This document shows positions 35,271-46,928 of a stretch of DNA of 64,000 nt, piece by piece. A program made the position numbers and the translations under genes. The number at the start of each line of letters is the position of its first letter. Within the stretch, counting starts at the first letter, position 1. The stretch is from the NCBI RefSeq assembly GCF_051014685.1, contig NW_027478721.1:558001-622000 (forward strand), read 5' to 3'. A model generated the notes under the pieces. It was not told the DNA's origin, ran no database searches, and was given only the letters and a program-made list of their open reading frames with translations. Source of the DNA: Ptiloglossa arizonensis (lineage: Eukaryota > Arthropoda > Insecta > Hymenoptera > Colletidae).

Positions 35271-35919
35271 GCATATCGTTATAATCGGTCGAGTTTCTAC
35301 TTTCAGAAGCAGCAGGAATTTTTGAGTTTGGTCAATCCGTTCGCGAGATATGGGAGTTTGAAGCCAAGAAATGGTTGAGAAGACAAAAAATTTTTCGCAA
35401 TTCTGCTGCTCCAAACGCTTAACCAGAATGGCCTATGGAAAAAATACACATACCGCAGTAATCGGGCGAGTTTCTACTTTCAGATGCAACAGGAATTTTT
35501 GGGTTAGGTCAATCCGTTCGCGAGATATGGGAGTTTGAAGCCAAGAAATGGTTGAGAAGGCAAAAAATTTTTCGCAATTCTGCTGCTCCAAACGCTTAAC
35601 CAGAATGGCCTAGGGAAAAAATACACATACCTTTGTAATCGGGCGAGTTTCTACTTTCAGATGCAATAGGAATTTTTGGGTTGGGTCAATCCGTTCGCGA
35701 GATATGGGAGTTTGAAGCCAAGAAATGGTTGAGAAGGCAAAACATTTTTCGCAATTCTGCTGCTCCAAACGCTTAACCAGAATGGCCTAGGGAAAAAATA
35801 CGCATATCGTTATAATCGGGCGAGTTTCTACTTTCAGACGCAGCAGGAATTTTTGGGTTTGGTCAATCCGTTCGCGAGATATGGGACTTTGAAGCTAAGA
35901 AATGGTTGAGAAGACAACA
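35271..35919 (+). repeat. Spacer between V1 and V2, copied from 31.7-32.4 kb
   Basis: About four monomers match 31730-32420 rather than the ends of V1 or V2. The junction near 35270 falls inside a monomer: the TGCTGCGCCAAAC end of the V series runs straight into GCATATCGTTATAATCGGTCGAG. Confidence 0.75.
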
Positions 35920-38455
35920 AATTTTTCGCAATTCTGCTGCTCCAAACGCTTAACCAGAATGGCCTAGGGAAAAAATACACATACCGTTGTAATCGGGCGA
36001 GTTTCTACTTTCAGATGCAATAGGAATTTTTGGGTTAGGTCAAGCCGTTCGCGAGATATGGGAGTTTGAAGCCAAGAAATGGTAGAGAAGGCAAAAAATT
36101 TTTCGCAATTCTGCTGCGCCAAACGCTTAACCAGAATGGCCTAGGGAAAAAATACACATACCGTTGTAATCGGGCGAGTTTCTACTTTCAGATGCAATAG
36201 GAAATTTTGGGTTACGTCAATCCGTTCGCGAGATATGGGAGTTTGAAGCTAAGAAATGGTTGTGAAGACAACAAATTTTTCGCACTTCTGCTGCTCCAAA
36301 CGCTTAACCAGAATGGCCTAGGAAAAAAATACACAAACCGTTGTAATCGGGCGAGTTTCTACTTTCAGGTGCAATAGGAATTTTTGGGTTAGGTCAATCT
36401 GTTCGCGAGATATGGGCGTTTGAAGCCAAGAAATGGTTGAAAAGGCAAAAAATTTTTCGCAATTCTGCTGCTCCAAACGCTTAACCAGAATGGCCTAGGG
36501 AAAAAATACACATACCGTTGTAATCGGGCAAGTTTCTACTTTCAGATGCAATAGGAATTTTTGGGTTAGGTCAATCCGTTCGCGAGATATGGGAGTTTGA
36601 AGCCAAGAAATGGTAGAGAATGCAAAAAATTTTTCACAATTCTGCTGCTCCAAACGCTTAACCAGGATGGCCTAGGGAAAAAATACACACACCGTTGTAA
36701 TCGGGCGAGTTTCTACTTTCAGATGCAATAGGAATTTTTGGGTTAGGTCAATCCGTTCGCGAGATATGGGAGTTTGACGACAAGAAATGGTTGAGAAGGC
36801 AAAAAATTTTTCGCAATTCTGCTGCTCCGAACGCTTAACCAGAATGGCCTAGGGAAAAAATACACATACCGTTGTAATCGGGCGAGTTTCTACTTTCAGA
36901 TGCAACAGGAATTTTTGGGTTACGTCAATCCGTTCGCGAGATATGGGAGTTTGAAGCTAAGAAATGGTTGAGAAGGCAAAAAATTTTTCGCAATTCTGCT
37001 GCTCCAAACGCTTAACCAGAATGGCCTAGGGAAAAAATACACATACCGTTGTAATCGGGCGAGTTTCTACTTTCAGATGCAATAGGAATTTTTGGGATAG
37101 GTCAATCCGTTCGCGAGATATGAGACTTTGAAGTCAAGAAATGGTTGAGAAGGCAAAAAATTTTTCGCAATTCTGCTGCTCCAAACGCTTAACCAGAATG
37201 GCCTAGGGAAAAAATACACATACCGTTGTAATCGGGCGAGTTTCTACTTTCAGATGCAATAGGAAATTTTGTGTTACGTCAATCCGTTCGCGAGATATGG
37301 GAGTTTGAAGCTAAGAAATGGTTGAGAAGACAACAAATTTTTCGCACTTCTGCTGCTGCAAACGCTTAACCAGAATGGCCTAGGAAAAAAATACACATAC
37401 CGTTGTAATCCGGCGAGTTTCTACTTTCAGGTGCAATAGGAATTTTTGGGTTAGGTCAATCCGTTTGCGTGATATGGGAGTTTGAATCCAAGAAATGGTA
37501 GAGAAGGCAAAAAATTTTTCACAATTCTGCTGTTCCAAACGCTTAACCAGAATGGCCTAGGGAAAAAATACACATACCGTTGTAATCGGGCGAGTTTCTA
37601 CTTTCAGATGCAATAGGAATTTTTGGGATAGGTCAATCCGTTCGCGAGATATGAGACTTTGAAGCCAGGAAATGGTTGAGAAGGCAAAAAATATTTCACA
37701 ATTCTGCTGCTCCAAACGCTTAACCAGAATGGCCTAGGGAAAAAATACACACACCCTTGTAATCGGGCGAGTTTCTACTTTCAGATGCAATAGGAATTTT
37801 TGGGTTAGGTCAATCCGTTCGCGAGATATGGGAGTTTGAAGCCAAGAAATGGTAGAGAAGGCAAAAAATGTTTCACAATTCTGCTGCTCCAAACGCTTAA
37901 CCAGAATGGCCTAGGGAAAAAATACACACACCGTTGTAATCGGGCGAGTTTCTACTTTCAGATGCAATAGGAATTTTTGGGTTAGGTTAATCCGTTCGCG
38001 AGATATGGGAGTTTGACGACAAGAAATGGTTGAGAAGGCAAAAAATTTTTCGCAATTCTGCTGCTCCGAACGCTTAACCAGAATGGCCTAGGGAAAAAAT
38101 ATACATACCGTTGTAATCGGGCGAGTTTCTACTTTCAGATGCAACAGGAATTTTTGGGTTAGGTCAATCCGTTCGCGAGATATGGGAGTTTGAAGCCAAA
38201 AATGGTTGAGAAGGCCAAAAATTTTTCGCAATTCTGCTGCTCCAAACGCTTAACCAGAATGGCCTAGGGAAAAAATACACATACCGTTGTAATCGGGCGA
38301 GTTTCTACTTTCAGATGCAATAGGAATTTTTGGGTTAGGTCAAGCCGTTCGCGAGATATGGGAGTTTGAAGCCAAGAAATGGTAGAGAAGGCAAAAAATT
38401 TTTCGCAATTCTGCTGCGCCAAACGCTTAACCAGAATGGCCTAGGGAAAAAATAC
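35920..38455 (+). repeat. HOR copy V2 (~2.5 kb)
   Basis: Second copy of V1, with every rare mark in the same order and only occasional base differences seen. After 38455 it continues for a short way as a further partial V copy (GTTACGTC, GTTGTGAAGAC, ACACAAACCG, TCAATCTGTTCGCG to about 38.73 kb) at a 2300-bp offset from 36.04-36.42 kb. Confidence 0.85.
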
Positions 38456-41400
38456 ACATACCGTTGTAATCGGGCGAGTTTCTACTTTCAGATGCAATAG
38501 GAAATTTTGGGTTACGTCAATCCGTTCGCGAGATATGGGAGTTTGAAGCTAAGAAATGGTTGTGAAGACAACAAATTTTTCGCACTTCTGCTGCTCCAAA
38601 CGCTTAACCAGAATGGCCTAGGAAAAAAATACACAAACCGTTGTAATCGGGCGAGTTTCTACTTTCAGGTGCAATAGGAATTTTTGGGTTAGGTCAATCT
38701 GTTCGCGAGATATGGGAGTTTGAAGCCAAGAAATGGTAGAGAAGGCAAAAAATTTTTCACAATTCTGCTGCTCCAAACGCTTAACCAGAATGGCCTAGGG
38801 AAAAAATACACACACCGTTGTAATCGGGCGAGTTTCTACTTTCAGATGCAATAGGAATTTTTGGGTTAGGTCAATCCGTTCGCGAGATATGGGAGTTTGA
38901 CGACAAGAAATGGTTGAGAAGGCAAAAAATTTTTCGCAATTCTGCTGCTCCGAACGCTTAACCAGAATGGCCTAGGGAAAAAATACACATACCGTTGTAA
39001 TCGGGCGAGTTTCTACTTTCAGATGCAATAGGAATTTTTGGGATAGGTACAATCCGTTCGCGAGATATGAGACATTGAAGCCAAGAAATGGTTGAGAAGG
39101 CAAAAAATTTTTCACAATTCTGCTGCTCCAAACGCTTAACCAGAATGGCCTAGGGAAAAAATACACATACCGTTGTAATCGGGCGAGTTTCTACTTTCAG
39201 GTGCAATAGGAATTTTTGGGTTAGGTCAATCCGTTCGCGAGATATGGGAGTTTGAAGCCAAGAAATGCTTGAGAAGGCAAAAAATTTTTCGCAATTCTGT
39301 TGCTCCAAACGCTTAACCAGAATGCCTAGGGAAAAAATACACATACCGTTGCAATCGGGCGAGTTTCTACTTTCAGATGCAATAGGAATTTTTGGGATAG
39401 GTCAATCCGTTCGCGAGATATGAGACTTTGAAGCCAAGAAATGGTTCAGAAGGCAAAAAATTTTTCGCAATTCTGCTGCTCCAAACGTTTAACCAGAATG
39501 GCCTAGGGAAAAAATACACATACCGTTGTAATCGGGCGAGTTTCTACTTTCAGATGCAATAGGAAATTTTGGGTTACGTCAATCCGTTCGCGAGATATGG
39601 GAGTTTGAACCTAAGAAATGGTTGAGAAGACAACAAATTTTTCGCACTTCTGCTGCTCCAAACGCTTAACCAGAATGGCCTAGGGAAAAAATACACATAC
39701 CGTTGTAATCGGGCGAGTTTCTACTTTCAGATGCAACAGGAATTTTTGGGTTATGTCAATCCGTTCGCGAGATATGGGAGTTTGAACCTAAGAAATGGTT
39801 GAGGAGGCAAAAAATTTTTCGCAATTCTGCTGCTCCAAACGCTTAACCAGAATGGCCTAGGGAAAAAATACACATACCGTTGTAATCGGGCGAGTTTCTA
39901 CTTTCAGATGCAATAGGAATTTTTGGGATAGGTCAATCCGTTCGCGAGATATGAGACTTTGAAGCCAAGAAATGGTTGAGAAGGCAAAAAATTTTTCGCA
40001 ATTCTGCTGCTCCAAACGCTTAACCAGAATGGCCTAGGGAAAAAATACACATACCGTTGTAATCGGGCGAGTTTCTACTTTCAGATGCAATAGGAAATTT
40101 TGGGTTACGTCAATCCGTTCGCGAGATATGGGAGTTTGAAGCTAAGAAATGGTTGAGAAGACAACAAATTTTTCGCACTTCTGCTGCTCCAAACGCTTAA
40201 CCAGAATGGCCTAGGAAAAAAATACACATACCGCTGTAATCCGGCGAGTTTCTACTTTCAGGTGCAATAGGAATTTTTGGGTTAGGTCAATCCGTTCGCG
40301 AGATATGGGAGTTTGAAGCCAAGAAATGGTAGAGAAGGCAAAAAATTTTTCACAATTCTGCTGCTCCAAACGCTTAACCAGAATGGCCTAGGGAAAAAAT
40401 ACACATACCGTTGTAATCGGGCGAGTTTCTACTTTCAGATGCAACAGGAATTTTTGGGTTATGTCAATCCGTTCGCGAGATATGGGAGTTTGAACCTAAG
40501 AAATGGTTGAGAAGACAACAAATTTTTCGCACTTCTGCTGCTCCAAACGCTTAACCAGAATGGCCTAGGGAAAAAATACACATACCGTTGTAATCGGGCG
40601 AGTTTCTACTTTCAGATGCAATAGGAAATTTTGGGTTACGTCAATCCGTTCGCGAGATATGGGAGTTTGAAGCTAAGAAATGGTTGAGAAGACAACAAAT
40701 TTTTCGCACTTCTGCTGCTGCAAACGCTTAACCAGAATGGCCTAGGAAAAAAATACACATACCGCTGTAATCCGGCGAGTTTCTACTTTCAGGTGCAACA
40801 GGAATTTTTGGGTTAGGTCAATCCGTTCGCGAGATATGGGAGTTTGAAGCCAAGAAATGGTAGAGAAGGCAAAAAATTTTTCACAATTCTGCTGCTCCAA
40901 ACGCTTAACCAGAATGGCCTAGGGAAAAAATACACATACCGTTGTAATCGGGCGAGTTTCTACTTTCAGATGCAATAGGAATTTTTGGGATAGGTACAAT
41001 CCGTTCGCGAGGTATGAGACTTTGAAGCCAAGAAATGGTTGAGAAGGCAAAAAATTTTTCACATTTCTGCTGCTCCAAACGCTTAACCAGAATGGCCTAG
41101 GGAAAAAATACACATACCGTTGTAAACGGGCGAGTTTCTACTTTCAGGTGCAATAGGAATTTTTGGGTTAGGTCAATCCGTTCGCGAGATATGGGAGTTT
41201 GAAGGCAAGAAATGCTTGAGAAAGCAAAAAATTTTTCGCAATTCTGCTGCTCCAAACGCTTAACCAGAATGGCCTAGGGAAAAAATACACATACCGTTGT
41301 AATCGGGCGAGTTTCTACTTTCAGATGCAATAGTAATTTTTGGGTTAGGTCAATCCGTTCGCGAAATATGGGAGTTTGAAGCCAAGAAATGCTTGTGAAA

Positions 41401-42857
41401 GCAAAAAATTTTTCGCAATTCTGCTGCTCCAAACGCTTAACCAGAATGGCCTAGGGAAAAAATACACATACCCTTGTAATCGGGCGAGTTTCTACTTTCA
41501 GATGCAATAGGAATTTTTGGGTTAGGTCAATCCGTTCGCGAGATATGGGAGTTTGAAGCCAAGAAATGCTTGAGAAAGCAAAAAATTTTTCGCAATTCTG
41601 CTGCTCCAAACGCTTAACCAGAATGGCCTAGGGAAAAAATACACATACCGTTGTAATCGGGCGAGTTTCTACTTTCAGATGCAATAGGAATTTTTGGGAT
41701 AGGTCAATCCGTTCGCGAGATATGAGACTTTGAAGCCAAGAAATGGTTGAGAAGGCAAAAAATTTTTCGCAATTCTGCTGCTCCAAACGTTTAACCAGAA
41801 TGGCCTAGGGAAAAAATACACATACCGTTGTAATCGGGCGAGTTTCTACTTTCAGATGCAATAGGAAATTTTGGGTTACGTCAATCCGTTCGCGAGATAT
41901 GGGAGTTTGAACCTAAGAAATGGTTGAGAAGACAACAAATATTTCGCACTTCTGCTGCTCCAAACGCTTAACCAGAATGGCCTAGGAAAAAAATACACAT
42001 ACCGTTGTAGTCGGGCGAGTTTCTACTTTCAGATGCAATAGGAATTTTTGGGTTAGGTCAATCCGTTCGCGAGATATGGGACTTTGAAGCCAAGAAATGG
42101 TTGAGAAGGCAAAAAATTTTTCGCAATTCTGCTGCTCCAAACGCTTAACCAGAATGGCCTAGGGAAAAAATACACATACCGTTCTAATCGGGCGAGTTTC
42201 TACTTTCAGGTGCAATAGGAATTTTTGGGTTAGGTCAAACCGTTCGCGAGATATGGGAGTTTGAAGCCAAGAAATGCTTGAGAAAGCAAAAAATTTTTCG
42301 CAATTCTGCTGCTCCAAACGCTTAACCAGAATGGCCTAGGGAAAAAATACACACACCGTTGTAATCGGGCGAGTTTCTACTTTCAGATGCAATAGGAATT
42401 TTTGGGTTAGGTCAATCCGTTCCCGAGATATGGGAGTTTGAAGACAAGAAATGGTTGAGAAGGCAAAAAATTTTTCGCAATTCTGCTGCTCCGAACGCTT
42501 AACCAGAATGGCCTAGGGAAAAAATACACATACCGTTGTAATCGGGCGAGTTTCTACTTTCAGATGCAATAGGAATTTTTGGGTTAGGTCAATCCGTTCC
42601 CGAGATATGGGAGTTTGAACCTAAGAAATGGTTGAGAAGACAACAAATTTTTCGCAATTCTGCTGCTCCAAACGCTTAACCAGGATGGCCTAGGGAAAAA
42701 ATACACACACCGTTGTAATCGGGCGAGTTTCTACTTTCAGATGCAATAGGAATTTTTGGGTTAGGTCAATCCGTTCCCGAGATATGGGAGTTTGAACCTA
42801 AGAAATGGTTGAGAAGACAAAAAATTTTTCGCCCTTCTGCTGCTCCAAACGCTTAAC
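38456..42857 (+). repeat. Satellite with short 4-, 11- and 13-monomer echoes
   Basis: GGGATAGGTACAATCC at 39047 recurs at 40994 (1947 bp, 11 monomers). GTTACGTC with TTTGAACCTAAG near 39572 recurs near 41875 (about 2303 bp, 13 monomers). GGGTTATGTC with TTTGAACCTAAG near 39750 recurs near 40458 (708 bp, 4 monomers). The GAAATGCTTGAGAAAGC monomers cluster at 41.2-42.3 kb. From 42420 the TTCCCGAG form appears. Nothing other than satellite is seen. Confidence 0.85.
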
Positions 42858-43919
42858 CAGAATGGCCTAGGGAAAAAATACACACACCGTTGTAATCGGG
42901 CGAGTTTCTACTTTCAGATGCAATAGGAATTTTTGGGTTAGGTCAATCCGTTCCCGAGATATGGGAGTTTGAAGACAAGAAATGGTTGAGAAGGCAAAAA
43001 ATTTTTCGCAATTCTGCTGCTCCAAACGCTTAACCAGAATGGCCTAGGGAAAAAATACACACACCGTTGTAATCGGGCGAGTTTCTACTTTCAGATTCAA
43101 TAGGAATTTTTGGGTTAGGTCAATCCGTTCCCGAGATATGGGAGTCTGAAGACAAGAAATGGTTGAGAAGGCAAAAAATTTTTCGCAATTCTGCTGCTCC
43201 GAACGCTTAACCAGAATGGCCTAGGGAAAAAATACACATACCGTTGTAATCGGGCGAGTTTCTACTTTCAGATGCAACAGGAATTTTTGGGTTAGGTCAA
43301 TCCGTTCGCGAGATATGGGAGTTTGAAGCTAAGAAATGGTTGAGAAGGCAAAAAATTTTTCGCAATTCTGCTGCACCAAACGCTTAACCAGAATGGCCTA
43401 GGGAAAAAATACACATACCGTTGTAATCGGGCGAGTTTCTACTTTCAGATGCATTAGGAAATTTTGGGTTACGTCAATCCGTTCGCGAGATATGGGAGTT
43501 TGAAGCTAAGAAATGGTTGAGAAGACAACAAATTTTTCGCACTTCTGCTGCTCCAAACGCTTAACCAGAATGGCCTAGGGAAAAAATACACATACCGTTG
43601 TAATCGGGCGAGTTTCTACTTTCAGATGCAACAGGAATTTTTGGGTTAGGTCAATCCGTTCGCGAGATATGGGAGTTTGAAGCTAAGAAATGGTTGAGAA
43701 GGCAAAAAATTTTTCGCAATTCTGCTGCACCAAACGCTTAACCAGAATGGCCTAGGGAAAAAATACACATACCGTTGTAATCGGGCGAGTGTCTACTTTC
43801 AGATGCAATAGGAAATTTTGGGTTACGTCAATCCGTTCGCGGGGTATGGGAGTTTGAAGCTAAGAAATGGTTGAGAAGACAAAAAATTTTTCGCCCTTCT
43901 GCTGCTCCAAACGCTTAAC
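42858..43919 (+). repeat. HOR copy H1 (1062 bp, 6 monomers)
   Basis: Two TTCCCGAG monomers come first, the second with GGGAGTCTGAAGAC, followed by four TTCGCGAG monomers (two with TGCTGCACCAAAC, one GCATTAGGAAATTTTGGG, and one GCGAGTGTCTAC with CGCCCTTCTGC). Its second monomer has the private GATTCAATAGG. Confidence 0.85.
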
Positions 43920-44804
43920 CAGAATGGCCTAGGGAAAAAATACACACACCGTTGTAATCGGGCGAGTTTCTACTTTCAGATGCAATAGGAATTTTTGGGT
44001 TAGGTCAATCCGTTCCCGAGATATGGGAGTTTGAAGACAAGAAATGGTTGAGAAGGCAAAAAATTTTTCGCAATTCTGCTGCTCCAAACGCTTAACCAGA
44101 ATGGCCTAGGGAAAAAATACACACACCGTTGTAATCGGGCGAGTTTCTACTTTCAGATGCAATAGGAATTTTTGGGTTAGGTCAATCCGTTCCCGAGATA
44201 TGGGAGTCTGAAGACAAGAAATGGTTGAGAAGGCAAAAAATTTTTCGCAATTCTGCTGCTCCGAACGCTTAACCAGAATGGCCTAGGGAAAAAATACACA
44301 TACCGTTGTAATCGGGCGAGTTTCTACTTTCAGATGCAACAGGAATTTTTGGGTTAGGTCAATCCGTTCGCGAGATATGGGAGTTTGAAGCTAAGAAATG
44401 GTTGAGAAGGCAAAAAATTTTTCGCAATTCTGCTGCACCAAACGCTTAACCAGAATGGCCTAGGGAAAAAATACACATACCGTTGTAATCGGGCGAGTTT
44501 CTACTTTCAGATGCAACAGGAATTTTTGGGTTAGGTCAATCCGTTCGCGAGATATGGGAGTTTGAAGCTAAGAAATGGTTGAGAAGGCAAAAAATTTTTC
44601 GCAATTCTGCTGCACCAAACGCTTAACCAGAATGGCCTAGGGAAAAAATACACATACCGTTGTAATCGGGCGAGTGTCTACTTTCAGATGCAATAGGAAA
44701 TTTTGGGTTACGTCAATCCGTTCGCGGGATATGGGAGTTTGAAGCTAAGAAATGGTTGAGAAGACAAAAAATTTTTCGCCCTTCTGCTGCTCCAAACGCT
44801 TAAC
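43920..44804 (+). repeat. HOR copy H2 (885 bp, 5 monomers)
   Basis: Same series as H1 minus one monomer: two TTCCCGAG units, two TGCTGCACC units, then the GCGAGTGTCTAC unit ending CGCCCTTCTGC. GGGAGTCTGAAG falls at 43144, 44206 and 45091 in H1, H2 and H3. A one-monomer length difference between neighbouring HORs is typical of unequal exchange. Confidence 0.85.
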
Positions 44805-45512
44805 CAGAATGGCCTAGGGAAAAAATACACACACCGTTGTAATCGGGCGAGTTTCTACTTTCAGATGCAATAGGAATTTTTGGGTTAGGTCAATCCGTTC
44901 CCGAGATATGGGAGTTTGAAGACAAGAAATGGTTGAGAAGGCAAAAAATTTTTCGCAATTCTGCTGCTCCAAACGCTTAACCAGAATGGCCTAGGGAAAA
45001 AATACACACACCGTTGTAATCGGGCGAGTTTCTACTTTCAGATGCAATAGGAATTTTTGGGTTAGGTCAATCCGTTCCCGAGATATGGGAGTCTGAAGAC
45101 AAGAAATGGTTGAGAAGGCAAAAAATTTTTCGCAATTCTGCTGCTCCGAACGCTTAACCAGAATGGCCTAGGGAAAAAATACACATACCGTTGTAATCGG
45201 GCGAGTTTCTACTTTCAGATGCAACAGGAATTTTTGGGTTAGGTCAATCCGTTCGCGAGATATGGGAGTTTGAAGCTAAGAAATGGTTGAGAAGGCAAAA
45301 AATTTTTCGCAATTCTGCTGCACCAAACGCTTAACCAGAATGGCCTAGGGAAAAAATACACATACCGTTGTAATCGGGCGAGTTTCTACTTTCAGATGCA
45401 ATAGGAAATTTTGGGTTACGTCAATCCGTTCGAGAGATATGGGAGTTTGAAGCTAAGAAATGGTTGAGAAGACAACAAATTTTTCGCACTTCTGCTGCTC
45501 CAAACGCTTAAC
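44805..45512 (+). repeat. HOR copy H3 (partial, 4 monomers)
   Basis: It repeats two TTCCCGAG units and one TGCTGCACC unit. It then has an AAATTTTGGGTTACGTC unit with GACAACAAATTTTTCGCAC, which resembles the fourth monomer of H1 rather than the fourth of H2. H3 therefore looks like a product of H1-like sequence. Confidence 0.8.
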
Positions 45513-46928
45513 CAGAATGGCCTAGGAAAAAAATACACATACCGTTGTAATCGGGCGAGCTTCTACTTTCAGATGCAATAGGAATTTTTGGGTTAGGTCA
45601 ATCCGTTCGCGAGATATGGGACTTTGAAGCCAAGAAATGGTTGAGAAGGCAAAAAATTTTTCGCAATTCTGCTGCTCCAAACGCTTAACCAGAATGTCCT
45701 AGGGAAAAAATACACACACCGTTGTAATCGGGCGAGTTTCTACTTTCAGATGCAATAGGAATTTTTGGATTAGGTCAATCCGTTCCCGAGATATGGGAGT
45801 TTGAAGACAAGAAATGGTTGAGAAGGCAAAAAATTTTTCGCAATTCTGCTGCTCCGAACGCTTAACCAGAATGGCCTAGGGAAAAAATACACATACCGTT
45901 GTAATCGGGCGAGTTTCTACTTTCAGATGCAACAGGAATTTTTGGATTAGGTCAATCCGTTCGCGAGATATGGGAGTTTGAAGCTAAGAAATGGTTGAGA
46001 AGGCAAAAAATTTTTCGCAATTCTGCTGCTCCAAACGCTTAACCAGAATGGCCTAGGGAAAAAATACACATACCGTTGTAATCGGGCGAGTTTCTACTTT
46101 CAGATGCAATAGGAAATTTTGGGTTACGTCAATCCGTTCGCGAGATATGGGAGTTTGAAGCTAAGAAATGGTTGAGAAGACAACAAATTTTTCGCACTTC
46201 TGCTGCTCCAAACGCTTAACCAGAATGGCCTAGGAAAAAAATACACATACCGTTGTAATCGGGCGAGTTTCTACTTTCAGATGCAATAGGAATTTTTGGG
46301 TTAGGTCAATCCGTTCGCGAGATATGGGACTTTGAAGCCAAGAAATGGTTGAGAAGGCAAAAAATTTTTCGCAATTCTGCTGCTCCAAACGCTTAACCAG
46401 AATGGCCTAGGGAAAAAATACACATACCGTTGTAATCGGGCGAGTTTCTACTTTCAGGTGCAACAGGAATTTTTGGGTTAGGTCAATCCGTTCGCGAGAT
46501 ATGGGACTTTGAAGCCAAGAAATGGTTGAGAAGGCAAAAAATTTTTCGCAATTCTGCTGCTCCAAACGCTTAACCAGAATGGCCTAGGGAAAAAATACAC
46601 ATACCCTTGTAATCGTGCGAGTTTCTACTTTCAGATGCAATAGGAATTTTTGGGTTAGGTCAATCCGTTCGCGAGATATGGGAGTTTGAAGCTAAGAAAT
46701 GATTGAGAAGACAACAAATTTTTCGCACTTCTGCTGCTCCTAACGCTTAACCAGAATGGCCTAGGGAAAAAATGCACATATCGTTGTAATCGGGCGAGTT
46801 TCTACTTTCAGACGCAGCAGGAACTTCTGGGTTTGGTCAATCCGTTCGCGAGATATGGGAGTTTGAATCTAAGAAATGGTTATGAAGACAACAACTTTTT
46901 CGCACTTCTGCTGCTCCTAACGCTTAAT
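45513..46928 (+). repeat. Satellite between the H and D repeats
   Basis: Ordinary monomers; the CCTAGGAAAAAAATAC unit near 45520 recurs 4 monomers later near 46230. The last monomers (CTCCTAACGC, GACGCAGCAGGAACTTCTGGG, TTTGAATCTAAG with GTTATGAAGAC) match 58.2-58.4 and 62.0-62.1 kb, linking this point to the far right of the window. Confidence 0.85.
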
